From the NCBI GenBank assembly GCA_949358305.1, contig OX442318.1, positions 2,156,501 through 2,220,500 on the forward strand: a stretch of 64,000 nt of DNA, read 5' to 3'. Below are positions 13,081-24,900 of this stretch, piece by piece (positions within the stretch are counted from its first letter, which is position 1; every line of letters starts with the position of its first letter). The position numbers and the translations under genes were made by a program. The stretch comes from Strigamia acuminata. Lineage: Eukaryota; Arthropoda; Chilopoda; Geophilomorpha; Linotaeniidae. The notes under the pieces are model-generated. The model was not told where the DNA came from. It saw nothing but the letters and a program-made list of their open reading frames with translations, and did no database searches.

Positions 13081-16000
13081 TTTTAATCCAAGGTTCGACA
13101 AAAGGGATGGGCTAAATGTTAGGTGCTAAGCGTTGGTCTTTTTGGGGCTGTGCCTCGCCTACCATCTAATATTTTGCGTTAGGCATTGGGCGTTGTTGGT
13201 TTTGCCTATGCAACGCCTAGCGCCCAATATTCGACATGTCAAACATTATAAAATCAATTTTCTGACTATGAACATTGATTTCGGGCTATTAATATTTTAA
13301 TAAAATTTGTTTTTTTTTCAGTAATCAAAACTCAAAGAATACCTAGATAAATAAGAAGATACTGAAGATACTATATCAAATATTTAAAAACTATTGCCTG
13401 GAAATAAATTAAATAATTTTAATGTTGACAAATAATTAGCAATTTTTAAAGAGATTTGAGTTAAATAGTTTTTCTTTTTCTTAAGTGTCATAGTCGAAGA
13501 AAACCTGACAAGAAACGTGTTGACACAAAAATGTCAATAAAAATGTCAATAAAAATGTCAATAAGCATGTCAACCACATGTTTGCAGAAATTATTTCTAT
13601 TGGAAAAACATTTTAATGGTAGACACAGCAGATGTTGGTCTGATGATTATGGTAATCACATTTTCTATATTTTCACAGGTGTCTTTGTGATGATTTATTC
13701 ATATTCTCATTGATCTTCTATAACTCTTCTGTCAAAGAGTCTACAACATCAATACACCTGTTTTTCATCGCTGCTTGAATACGTACAAAACAAGTGGGAA
13801 GGTTCCACAAAACAAAACTTCGAAATTGTAAGTACTGACAAATAAGTAGGATAAGCCAACCAAAGAAATTTCACTTTTTAAAAATTATATCATATCAACT
13901 CTTACATTGACGCACTAAAGAGATTTAATTTCAATGACTAATACGTGTAAAACATAATAATCCCTTAATCCCTTAATCCTTCGACACCTTATTGGTGGAT
14001 AGGTGTTTTATCCAATGATAAAATGAAGACTTATCCTTTGTTTTAGTAGTTTTCTACTAAGTCCGCTCTTTGGTCTGGTAAAATCTCGTTATTGATTGAA
14101 TATTTTCCTTTCGGAAATATTAAACTAACATTAAAATTTTACCAGACTTTTTTCGTGAAAATTAAAATAATTTTACTTCGATTTTTGAGTGTTTTATAAC
14201 ACAACATGACATTCCCTTTAATGTTAGTTTTCTTACGAATTCCAGCGTTTTTTAAAGCGATTTTCTTACCTTTCATCAAAGGTAGAAACATATAAATGTT
14301 TTCAAATGTTATAATCTTTATTTATCTCAATTTTCACTTTTTTTAAATTTGGTGAATTTAAACTTTGCAACCTATCTCGGTGGGACCTCCACGTGTGACA
14401 GTGAGACCACAACTCCCATCGCATGATGGTACCGGGTATAGATCGCGTGAATAGTGATTAAGTAGCGAGATAAATAAAGACAAGAAGGTTTCTCAAATCA
14501 TAACATTTATTGGATTTATCCAATATAATCAACACTAAATTATACAAGTATTATGCCGACATTTGACAAGTTAATTACTGAATTAAACTATACAATATTG
14601 TGGCCAAATGGCTGTAAAATAATAAGATTACGTGTCCGTGGTAATCCTGAATTCGGAAACGGCAGAACACCCGCTCGACCAAGGTTATAAATGTCATCTG
14701 CGTTAGCCGGGTTGGCTGTGTCCTCACGGCTTCCGTCGGCTTCGCGTTCCTGGTTCGTATCGTGTAACTGGTTCGTGTAATGCTTCGTGGGTTGATCCGA
14801 GAGGTGCGGTTGACTCATGTGCACCGCCACATCTTAGGATGAACATTGGTTTGAATAAATGAAGTCATTTATTCACCAAGGTTCCGCATACAAATTATCT
14901 TTAATTTGTAACGTTGTGATTTAATAAATAAATTGATTCCAATTTATTGTTACGAATTGTTTCGATATGATGTGACATAAGTCGCGTGACTTATTCGGGT
15001 TGTTAACTTGACTTCAAGTTAAACAATTGAGTTTTTATTATCAGCTACAATGAATTTAGGGTTAGTCGTCGCAACACACAGTTGCCGTCAATAATTCGCC
15101 TTGTCGAGTAGAGCCGTATCGCGCGTGCCCTATGTAACAGTACGGTGGTAGACGGTACTGATACACAGGGGGTATAGCTTGCAGCCCCGCACAACAGAAT
15201 TAACCACATGAGGTACTACTCACAAACAGACTGCTTTGGCACCATTACCGCGGAGATCAGCTGGCCAAACACTTGGTGCTACTTGCGGTAACTACATGCT
15301 CTATACCAAGCATGCAGACTGTTTTGGCACCATCAGGTGATGGAACCAATCTCGTACAGTAACAGTGCTACTGACGGTTACTGAATACTTTGGTACCGCA
15401 CGTGGCTCTATTGTCCTGCCAGGAGAACACCGTACACAACAAGGCTGGTATCCTCGGCGAGACCGTTGACGGAAACTTAAGCATCCCAACCTTCGCCTTT
15501 AATTTGACATGAAACATGAACCAAATAACCAGAAAACAAGAACTCTTATAACTTCCTGTTGTCAGGAATTATATAGCCAGTGAATTATAATCCACCAATC
15601 CTGTATCACCGGAAGTGGATACAGGGATGCAAACTTCATATTACGCTAATCCTTTAGCATAAACCGGTACTGGATACTCAGGACAGGAAATGCATTCCGA
15701 GAATGTATTTCGTGTCACATATACAATGTCACTTGTAACAAGATGTCTTGTTACCTTAAATAACAATAATATATCATTATATTATTGTCTTAGATTAGAT
15801 TTTACTAATAAAAACATAATAATATGTTTGTGGGTTGTTTCTACGAGAAAATATCACTTCAAAGTTGAATTTGCCGCTAACTCTAGTGGCGCCATCTAAT
15901 AACGGTATCGTACTTGAAAAAGTACGGTTTAATTTGTCACATAGTTGGCCAAAGTGAAATGTTACATTGCTTTTCAAACACTTGTTTTAAAATTAGATTT

Positions 16001-17269
16001 AAAATTAAAACTATTCTGAGTTTGGGCCACTCAACATCAACATTAACAAGCGTGCAATTACTACAATACCACAAAACTCCAAAAAGTCACACCCCTGTTG
16101 TAATTGTTCTTGCAAATCTCCCGTTTTTTATTCACTGGCGCTTTTGCAGACAAAAAACAAAATATAAATTGAACGACATGAAACATCATTGCACGAAAAT
16201 AAAAGCTTAATTAAGTTTTATCACGATCCGGTTTCTACGCGTACAATTCTACGCGTTTTCTCCCGTGTTTTGTTGCATTTTTAGTGATTGTTTTGTCAAT
16301 AAGCCTAAACCTAATTCTTATTCCTAACCTTGTGTTGTGTTTTGTGTTTTTCTGCGAGTTTCCTTAATTTTCTCTCATTCTCAGCTTGTTTTCTCTTCAC
16401 TTTGCCTGTTTTCTCTCTCGCTTTTTCTTGTTTTTCAGTTATTTTTAGTTTCCTTACGCATCCTAATTTTGCCTATCTAATCTTTGATGATACATCAGTG
16501 TGAGTCATACTCAATTAGTATGCACAGATGTATCTGATTGGTTTCTAATCTTCTCCTTGACTGGGTGAGCTTGGGCCAGTCTATTCTGCTCCAAGTTTAC
16601 CTTTTTTCTCTTTTTTCCTCAGTTCTGTTTGTTCTCTGGTCGTGTGGGTTTAGATGATTGTGTGACATCATTTAAATATCAATATGTCATAACTTATCAG
16701 TGAGTTTTTGCACTACCTGGTGGATACAGCTGAAAACGCTCATTCTGCAGGTGAGCTTCAAGCTGGACTGGGACGATTTTTATGTCCAAGGCTGTATATA
16801 AGCGGTTTGATTAATGATCAACTGCGACTAAAAACAGATTAAATCAGCCACCATTTTTGAAGTTACATCGAGATAAAAGGTTTAAAAAACAGATTACATA
16901 TGTTGTTTAAAAGGCTAGATACCTGTACTCTAACTGACATTTTGAATTAAAATGCCAAAATTAATTATTAGTTTAGTCTGTATGTAAGTTCCTGCTTTAT
17001 TTTTTGGACTCGAAGAGGCGCAGGGTGCACCTTGCTCTTTGTAATTCTGTCAACCGACGGTGACGTCAGAGCTTCTGATACCCAATAACCATAATTTCTT
17101 TTTTTTAAAATGGCAAGTGTGTTATATGTTAACATTTTGGCATTTTAATCAGTCCCACAAAGCACAACAGTCCCACAAACTCAATAAGTTACACACAAAA
17201 CCGTACAGTGCATACATGCATTACAACAAAATTTAATAAAATCGAATTAATTTCATATTGGCACCAAAT
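13081..17269. other. Gene-poor region upstream of the Gypsy insertion
   Basis: 13210-13960 matches 38500-39230 downstream of gene B, including the short open frame beginning with repeated ATGTCAATAAAA units, which I regard as non-coding. Between about 14390 and 15945 lies GC-richer sequence that may be a transposon remnant but has no clear ends. 15957-16024 repeats a segment near 12828. From 16900 to 17269 should lie the ancestral upstream region of gene B. No gene is supported. Confidence 0.4.
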
Positions 17270-17273
17270 AGCT

Positions 17274-18091
17274 TGTCGCGTCCTACCTGGTGATAGGTTT
17301 AATGAGCTAACGTGTATTACTTTACCTGTGATTCTACTAAATATGTAAATTACCCAAATGAATACTAAGTATATTTAAATGAACAAATAGGTTTATTCAA
17401 TAGGCGTAAGCCTTGAAATACACTCAGTATAAAACTAGAGTCGACTTGGTCAGAGTCGAACAAAGGATTTCCCAAGATGGCGTCGTCGGTTCCGCGTGGT
17501 CGGCGGAACAAAGGCGGCGTCTCGAGTTGTCGTTAATTCGTCACGGATTCGTCGTTCACGGACGCGGTGGAATGCTCTTTCGAGTCTTCTATCCGTGCCT
17601 GTTGTCTAGGGGTTGGTTTTAGCGTCGCAAGGCTCTGTCCAGAAACGTGGAGTTTCTTACAGCGCGCTCGGACACTTCGCAATGGAAATAATCGTGGGTC
17701 GATTATTTGGTGTGAATTCACAAGGGTTAGTTTCCTGCTTTCGCGGGAAATAAACGCACAGTGTAAATTCGTGAGAGTTACAGCTGCACTGGAATCAGCG
17801 GTCCTCGATCAATCCTAACTTTTGGTGGAGTTGGCCTGACGGTGAGGTAGTTGCTGTGTTCTTGGTGTCGTTTGTGTAAGTTCTGCTTGTAGGGCGCGAA
17901 ACTCTACCTGATATAGGCCAGGGTGAGGGGCCTGGCTCGGCCAATGGGGGCCGTCCACGCATCACCTCACCCCCTCGGGGCACGCGCTTCCCAGGGGGGG
18001 AAGGCGGAGCCAACGCGAGGGAACTGACCTTTCCTAGTGACTCATGCGGATGGCGTCCACTGGAGGGACGACCACCCGCGGGGTCACCACA
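17274..18091 (-). repeat. 3' LTR of the Gypsy element
   Basis: 818 bp, TG...CA on either strand. Compared with the other LTR I see only two substitutions (near 17694 and 17783). Confidence 0.93.
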
Positions 18092-18093
18092 CG

Positions 18094-18103
18094 TCCCTCC
18101 CCC
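18094..18103 (-). promoter_or_regulatory. Polypurine tract
   Basis: On the minus strand the sequence next to the 3' LTR reads GGGGGAGGGA, the expected plus-strand primer position. Confidence 0.7.
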
Positions 18104-18127
18104 AGCTTCGATCATCGATCGGGGCGA

Positions 18128-20977
18128 TTACCCTATCTGATCCCTCAGCGCAATAGCGGGCAACTTCCCTCCGCGGGGACGCAGGATTGGGAGATTAACG
18201 GCTGGCGGTGGCGGCGGAAGGCCATCGGGCAGCGACGTGGTCAGATTCGTCGGATTCTCCGATTCGTTAATGAAGAATTGAGCGTGGCCGGGAGGTCCGT
18301 CTGCGCTGCTTCTTCTTTCATGTACCCAAATTTGGGTCGAAGCGGGGAAGCGGTCGGGACATCGACGCATTCGATGCGATTCCGGCGGTGTGAGGGGCTC
18401 TCGGTGAGCCCGCTGGAGTCGTTGATGGAGGATCGGGTCGTTGGTCAACCTGATTTCCTTCGCCATCCATTTCAGGAACGATTCACCTTGGCGGTGAGTG
18501 GCCAATAACGCTCGGCGCGTTGTCTCCGACATTCGTAGATTCGGATATTCTACTTCCAGTCGTAGATAGAGCTGGGTCGGCGCAGGTGCCGGTGTAGGCA
18601 GTGGCGGGGGAGACGGCGGTAGTGGAATCTCCAGTGGTGGAGTGTTCTCCTCTATGGACAGGGCGTCCATGCTCGTAGAAGGTGGCGAGGGCGATGGCAA
18701 CGGTGGAGTTCGAGGCCCCTTGCGCGATCGCTTCGGGACCAGCTTCGGTCGCTGACTCGTCCTTCGTTCCTTCGGGAATACCGGCTTTGGAGTCGGGATA
18801 TAACTCCGGGCGGCCGGCTCGGGGGGAACCGTCTCGGCCACCACGATGGGGCGGACGGCCTCCTCCTTAGCGGACGCCTCTTCGGCGACCTGTCGTAGCA
18901 ACGTCGGGTGAACCCCTGGGTTTTTGTAGCGGAATGCCATAGAACGCATCTTCGCGAACTGGAAATTCGGGTTTTCCATAGAGCGGGCCAACTCGAATCG
19001 GAGGTCGGCCGCAGCTGGCGTAAACTCGGCCCAAAGTTGGTAGAGGGCCCTGTTTAGAAAGACGCCCTCTCTGTCGATGATGGTCCAGGCGGCCATCGAC
19101 TGTCGGCCGTCCAGAAAGAGGGCGGGAGACAGGATTTCGGACATCACGCGTGTTACCTCGGCGTTTAAGCTGCTCCGGCTGATCGGCAGGGCGCGGTTTG
19201 GATCTGCCGAAAAAGTGGCGGATAGTTTGCGCATTTGGGCTATCGCCCAATTGATGTGCTCTGTCTGAGCGGCGTCAGCCTGCGTCAAGGCCCGTTCGGC
19301 GGTAGCGGGGTGCTCACATTCAGCCTGGTGGGCCTGTAGTTCTCCCAAGGTGGGATTCGCTGCCTCTCGTCGATTTCGGGCATCCCGCTCTTTCTCTTCG
19401 TACCACATGGCGTCACGAGCCGGCCTCGGTGCCTGGGTTGGCGGAGGAACCGGCGGGGGAGCTAGTCCTGGTGGTTGGTGCGGGACGTATTCTAGGAACG
19501 CCTCGCCTGGTCGCGTGCTTCCAGGGGGCGCCCATCTAGTTATGGCTGGTGGCGGGGCCTCGAGGAGAGGCGGCCAGCCTGGTTGGACCGGATGGAAGGT
19601 TGGTGCGGATGGTGCGAGCGCGGTTTGGCCCGTAGAGGGCGTTGGCCGGTTCGCGGAGAATCCGCGAAAGGCGTTGGTGAGCACTTCGGCCAGTTCTCTT
19701 CGTGACATGGGCTGGTCCGTTTTTGGCCCTTCGTCCAAATCCATTTTTTCTTCAATGGTTTCGCACCATCCTTCGGGTCCCTTCTTCCGATCGGAGGACG
19801 ACACGGCTGTGGGTTCGGCTCTGGGCGAGTCCGAACTACCGGCGGCGGTCGGCCTCTTCTCGGTGGCGGCGAGTTTCGCCAACAGGGTTTGCATCCTCTG
19901 TCTGCGGCGAGCTCTGCTCTTCCGGTTGCGCCTGGTGTTGGCGGTTTCGACGTGCGAATGGGTTACCGAGTCTCTTCGAATTTTGTACGGGGGTTCCGCT
20001 TGGTCGAACATGGTCGGCTCTTCGTCCGACGGCCGGACGGTGCGCACTAGGAAGAGAGAGGGTGCGGCTGTGGTAGCCGCTTGTCGCTCTTGTTCGTCGA
20101 CCTGGTCGCTCCACGAGTGGGAAGGTCCGGCCTCTGGATTTATCCGTAATTCGCGGGATGAGGCGGGTACAATCACAACTGAGCGCAGGCCTCCCGACTG
20201 GGTGACCGTTTGAATTCTTAAGTCGGAACTGTTCGAATGGCCGGGTTGCGTCCCGCTCGTCGACGGGCCGCTTTCCTCGGTGGAAAGGGCCTGCCTACTC
20301 GGAGCGGGGCCGCTGTTTGAGCTTGAGACCTGTCTTTTCAGCCTCCTGACTCGTGTGCCGCTCTGCAGGATGCCGACTTGATGCAGTTGCCACATTTCGG
20401 CTTGAGTGGCGACAAAGCCGACGGGCGGCACCCACGGTGTTGCTTGGCGGTCTTCGCGGGCCTCTCGTAGCCATTCATTGATTTCTCCCGTCGAGAAACC
20501 ATTCCGCCCCAAAACTCGTAGTACGGCACTGGTTGCCGTTCGCTCTAGGTGAGCGATTTCCTCGCGGACGATTCGTCTCCGCTCTTCTGGCGTTGCGGCG
20601 TTGCGCCACCGAAGGCCGGTGTGCTCGTCCGCTTCGGTCCCGCCGTACCGAGCTCGAAGTAGCTCTGAAAAAATAGGGCTCGACGGATCGAAATCGGGAT
20701 CGATCCGTGGCCCCACCCTTTCTCGTATTTGCCTGGGCAAACATTCGACCAGCGTCCTGGGTCGGTCAAAGAATTCTTCGATCGCTCGGGAGTAGCGTAA
20801 TCTTAGGGCCCAGACATCGGTGTCTTCCTCTGGATACGCTAGCCGGATGAATTCTGGCATCGCTAGCCGGAAGATGTTGCCCTTGGTGGGCACTGTAGAC
20901 GGCAGGGCGTCCCATGATTGTAGCGGGTCGATCTGAAGCATTAAATACATTTTAATTTCGATACCCTTTTTATACAT
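18128..20977 (-). CDS. Third ORF of the Gypsy element, 949 codons, unknown function
   Basis: Uninterrupted ORF between pol and the 3' LTR, where errantivirus-like elements keep env. I see no signal peptide, no hydrophobic helix and no furin-type site, so it does not look like an envelope protein. Visible parts: an N-terminal acidic/aromatic folded-looking region (about residues 1-200); a linker rich in Ser/Gly/Pro; a basic cluster RKSRARRRQRMQ near residue 350; a Pro-rich centre; a second folded-looking region around residues 590-720; and a Pro-rich tail (PLPPSPPPLP). A short stretch, RRELAEVLTNAFRGF, resembles MAELGRALLNSFRKEG of this element's Gag, so a Gag-derived origin is possible but unproven. 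There is no CCHC knuckle or catalytic motif. Confidence 0.75.
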   Translation of the reverse strand: MYKKGIEIKMYLMLQIDPLQSWDALPSTVPTKGNIFRLAMPEFIRLAYPEEDTDVWALRLRYSRAIEEFFDRPRTLVECLPRQIRERVGPRIDPDFDPSSPIFSELLRARYGGTEADEHTGLRWRNAATPEERRRIVREEIAHLERTATSAVLRVLGRNGFSTGEINEWLREAREDRQATPWVPPVGFVATQAEMWQLHQVGILQSGTRVRRLKRQVSSSNSGPAPSRQALSTEESGPSTSGTQPGHSNSSDLRIQTVTQSGGLRSVVIVPASSRELRINPEAGPSHSWSDQVDEQERQAATTAAPSLFLVRTVRPSDEEPTMFDQAEPPYKIRRDSVTHSHVETANTRRNRKSRARRRQRMQTLLAKLAATEKRPTAAGSSDSPRAEPTAVSSSDRKKGPEGWCETIEEKMDLDEGPKTDQPMSRRELAEVLTNAFRGFSANRPTPSTGQTALAPSAPTFHPVQPGWPPLLEAPPPAITRWAPPGSTRPGEAFLEYVPHQPPGLAPPPVPPPTQAPRPARDAMWYEEKERDARNRREAANPTLGELQAHQAECEHPATAERALTQADAAQTEHINWAIAQMRKLSATFSADPNRALPISRSSLNAEVTRVMSEILSPALFLDGRQSMAAWTIIDREGVFLNRALYQLWAEFTPAAADLRFELARSMENPNFQFAKMRSMAFRYKNPGVHPTLLRQVAEEASAKEEAVRPIVVAETVPPEPAARSYIPTPKPVFPKERRTSQRPKLVPKRSRKGPRTPPLPSPSPPSTSMDALSIEENTPPLEIPLPPSPPPLPTPAPAPTQLYLRLEVEYPNLRMSETTRRALLATHRQGESFLKWMAKEIRLTNDPILHQRLQRAHREPLTPPESHRMRRCPDRFPASTQIWVHERRSSADGPPGHAQFFINESENPTNLTTSLPDGLPPPPPAVNLPILRPRGGKLPAIALRDQIG

Positions 20978-21994
20978 ATTTGGAATAAAAATTGTGAGAT
21001 CGGCGGTGGCACCAAAATTTCTTTCGGTTGTGGCCGCTCCTCTCTGTCCTGATTATTCGCAGGTCCGCGGTGGTTGGCCGCTGGTGTAGCTCAGTCTTTC
21101 TCTTGCTACCTTTTTTAGATTCAGGAGGTCCGCTCAAAACAACGTCGCGTAATATAAAAGAATCAGTTGTTTTTATTTAAGCTTTTCTACTCGTATTTTA
21201 ATTTATTACGAAGTTTCAACGTTACTTTAAGGTTTTAATTTTTTCTAAGTTTTAGCGACGCCATCTTGGCAAACAATTCCTTTGTCTGGGTTTGGAGATC
21301 AGAGATCTTCGAGCACGAAAAAGGTTTCCGCGCCCGAGCTCTGATTCTACCGAAAATCAACAAAATAAATACAAAAAAGAATTCATCAGTCAAGTTATCA
21401 CGCGCCACAATCCGACATGGTGTCGGATGTCGGCGGATTACATTTTTCGATCTTACGGGAAGATCTTATGTTACCTGCGGTTGTTGCTCCGGCTCATCCC
21501 AATCTTCTTCCTCCGCCTCTATGACCAATCCTTCGCTCTCGTCTCTGGAGGACGAGGCGTCGGGGTCAATTCTCGGGTTGCGTCGATCAGCCATCAAGAG
21601 AAAATCTAATTATTCGAGAAGAAAAGAGGTTCTGAAAACGATTTCACGGGGAAATCGTCAGGAACGCGTGCTTTTCGTGTCAGCGAACAATCGGAAACGG
21701 AACTGATCGGCGCGGAGGATTGTGGGTCACGGACGCGTCTCGTACGGTACGAGAGTTGTCCGTGTGAGCGTGGAGCTACGGGGCCGACGTATGCGATCGA
21801 GCCGTGCGCATGTTACGCTACGGGGTTTCGACCGATACGTCATGCAATCTCGCTTTTCGATATTGACGGTGATAACTGACGACGAAGTTCGGACTTAGCC
21901 GAATTTTATGTCTCGACATGCGTTGCAGCTCTCGTAAGTGAATTTCTTCAATTTTGCGACGCCGCAATCACATGTTTTGACCATTTTCTTTCTT
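20978..21994 (-). other. Spacer between pol and third ORF
   Basis: About 1 kb without a convincing frame on the element strand. It may contain splice or promoter signals for the third ORF. Open frames on the opposite strand look incidental. Confidence 0.4.
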
Positions 21995-24900
21995 TTAGTT
22001 TCTCCCGGTGATTTTTCCGTCTTGGATGAACGGATTCTTCGATTTTCGCGGTCGAAGGTTGCGTTTTTGCTCGCGAGTGGTATCGGCTCCCACTTGGTCG
22101 CTCATCTCCGATGTTGCGGTATTGTTTACTTCTTCTAATTCTGTTTTTTCTTTTTCAGAAGTATTTTCTTCTGCTTCCTCCCTCTCCGAGACTGTTTGCT
22201 CCGCTTGATCGGGAGCATTTGTGGGTTGGGATTCGGCGTCGAAAAATTCGTCATCTTCGTCTTTATTTTGGAATGTGTCGACCACTGTGCCACCTTGGCC
22301 GCTGTGCGTCTGACCTTCCACCCATATTTCTTGACGAAATTCTGGTAGATATGGTTTTAACTCCCGGCCGTTGATCGACTGGAAATTTTTATTATCTGTT
22401 AATCTGCGCAATTGGTAGGCGTTGCCGCCGTGTTCTGCCACAATTACATAGGGTCCGTCCCTTTTGTCGGCCAGACCCGCGGCAATGCCCCTCGCAGCAT
22501 TCGATAATATGTGTGTTTCCTTCCACACCAGGTCGTTGACCTTGAAATTCGTGAATCCCAATTCTCCTTCTTTTTCTGCGACTCTTTCCCGTAGGTCAAA
22601 GATGTGAGTCATTAGGTGCTGATATGTGTCGGAAATCGTCTGTTCCAAACGACATACGTACTCGTGTGGGTTAGCGGGGTCCAGTACATTCACTGCCTCC
22701 GCAACTCGCGGGTCCCACGGCATTCTTAGTTCGCGGGCGAAATTAAGAAACGCCGGTGAGAAGTCGCGTGTTCGTGATACGGTGGAGCGGATGCTAAACG
22801 CTATCTCACGTAGATATTCATCCCACCGATTGTGTACGTCGGTGAACACCGTCAAAGCGTATTTCACGTCTTTGTTTAGCCTTTCCACGGGGTTCGTTTG
22901 AGGATTATAGGTGGAGGTGTTTGAAATCTCCATCTTAAATTTCTTGCAGAACTCCTTGTATATTTTGGACCTGAATTGGGGCCCGTTATCGGAAATGAGC
23001 TTCCGAGGAAACCCAAATCGCAACGCCACGTCGTAAAGACACTCGGCGATATTTTCCGCCGAGGGCTTCGCGAGGGCGTACAACTCGGGCCAACGGGTCG
23101 CTACGTCCATAATTACAAGTATATACATGTTGCGGTTGCTTGTTGTGGGCTTGGGGCCCATCAAGTCAACACTCCAACAGTCAAAGGGAGCGTAGGGGCC
23201 GAGAGACATTGTGTTTCTGGCCACTTTGTCGCGAGGTCGACATGCTTGGCACCGGGAACAGTGACGAATAAACTTCGTTATTTTCTGGCGGGCTCCGGGC
23301 CAAAAAAAAATCTGCTTCACGCAGTACAATGTTCTTGCTATGCCGGCGTGGCTAGCGAGTGGGTGCCCGTGCATCAGCCACAGCAATCGGGTGTGTAGCG
23401 AGACAGGCACCACCACTTTTATCGCGTTTCCCGCTCCGCTAAGGTCGTCCTGAAACGTCGGGTGGTATTTGAGTAGCAACCCGTCGTCTATCAGGTAGCT
23501 GGTGGCTTCCTTAGCAAATTGCTTTCTGCGATGAGGATTCGTCATGTCGACCGGATATTCCCCTTTTTCTAGGAATCGAGTCATTATTTGACATTTGGCG
23601 TCGGTCGCCTGATGTTCGATGAACTCGAGTCTTGTTGGCGGTGCGTATTGCGTTTTCTTTTCTATTGTGGCCGTGAAGGCACGCAGCGGAGTCTTTGGGG
23701 TTTCTTGGACGACTGGAGGGGCTGCCTCCGTCTTTGCGTCGGTCGCTCCAGCTGGCTGGTACGTTCGAGTCCAGAAACCACAAAAAGTTTTATCAGCGGG
23801 CTCCATCACGGGCAATTCGTTCGCTTTACGAAGGCGCCAAATCCGTCTGGGCGTCGGACAATAAAGTAGACGCGAATCGTCTTCGCCGTCGTCGTCCGGA
23901 CCATGGGGGTCGGACGCCGGGGCTCGCGATAAGGCGTCGGCCACCTGATTGAATTTTCCGGGGCGATATGTTATTGTTATGTCGCACGCCATGAGTTCGA
24001 GTTGCCATCTGGCGAGTCTGCCGGATGGTTCTTTTAATTTCATCAACCAACTTAATGCCTGATGATCGGTCTGCACCTCGAAATTCGTATACTCTAGGTA
24101 GTCACGAAATTTCCGAACAGCCCATATTACGGCTAAGCACTCCAGTTCTGTAGCTGTGTAGTTTTTTTCGGCTCCCTGTATTTTTCGGCTTATGAACATA
24201 CAGGGTACTTCTTGCTCCACTCCGTTGTACGTGTGTTTTTGCAGGAGGGCTGCTCCCAAGCCAACTCGGCTGGCGTCGGTATGCAGTACGAACGGTCGGT
24301 TTAGATCGGGTAGCGGCATTTTGTCGACGTCGGCCAGCATTTGTTTTATGGCGTTGAAGGCGGCCCCGCATTCGGCCGTCTATGCGAACTCGCGGTCGGT
24401 TCGCAGGAGGTCCGTTACGGGCGCAGCCACTTCTGCTAAATTTGGGAGCAGTCTGCCGAAGAAGTTGATCATTCCCATGAATCTTTGGACACCCTTGATA
24501 TCTTCGGGTGCTGGGAATCCATTTATTGCTCGCACTTTTTCGGGATCAATGGCGATCCCTTCAACTCCGATTCGATAGCCTAGGAAGGCAAGTTCTTTTC
24601 TACAGAACTTGCTCTTTCCGGGATGGACATGGAGTCCAGCTTTGGCTAACCGGGAGACCACTCGATCTATGTGCTCTATGTGTTCCTCAAAAGTGTCTGA
24701 CGCAATAATGATATCGTCGAGATAAGCCTATACGAAATCATGTAACATGTCTCCGAGGACGCTTTCGATTAACTTTTGAAATGTGCTTGGTGCGTTCACT
24801 AGTCCGAATGGCATTACGTTGAACATTAATCGCCCTATAGGCGAGTAAAACGCTGTCTTTAGCTTATCTTCTGGTCGGAGTTCGACCTGCCAGTACCCTT

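Noticed and set aside
13531-13713. 60-codon ORF with repeated MSIKMSIK, also at 38808-38990
   Set aside because: Low-complexity repeat in a non-coding duplicated block; the two copies do not show protein-like conservation.
14394-15941. Possible solo LTR TGTGACAGTG...TTGTCACA
   Set aside because: Ends look LTR-like but flanks share no target duplication and no empty site is available for comparison.
19350-20213. 287-codon plus-strand ORF and many others within the Gypsy element
   Set aside because: They lie opposite gag, pol or the third ORF in G+C-rich sequence and show no domain or repeat-independent composition; antisense shadows.
18128-20977. Third ORF as an envelope gene
   Set aside because: No signal peptide, membrane helix or cleavage motif visible, despite the env position.
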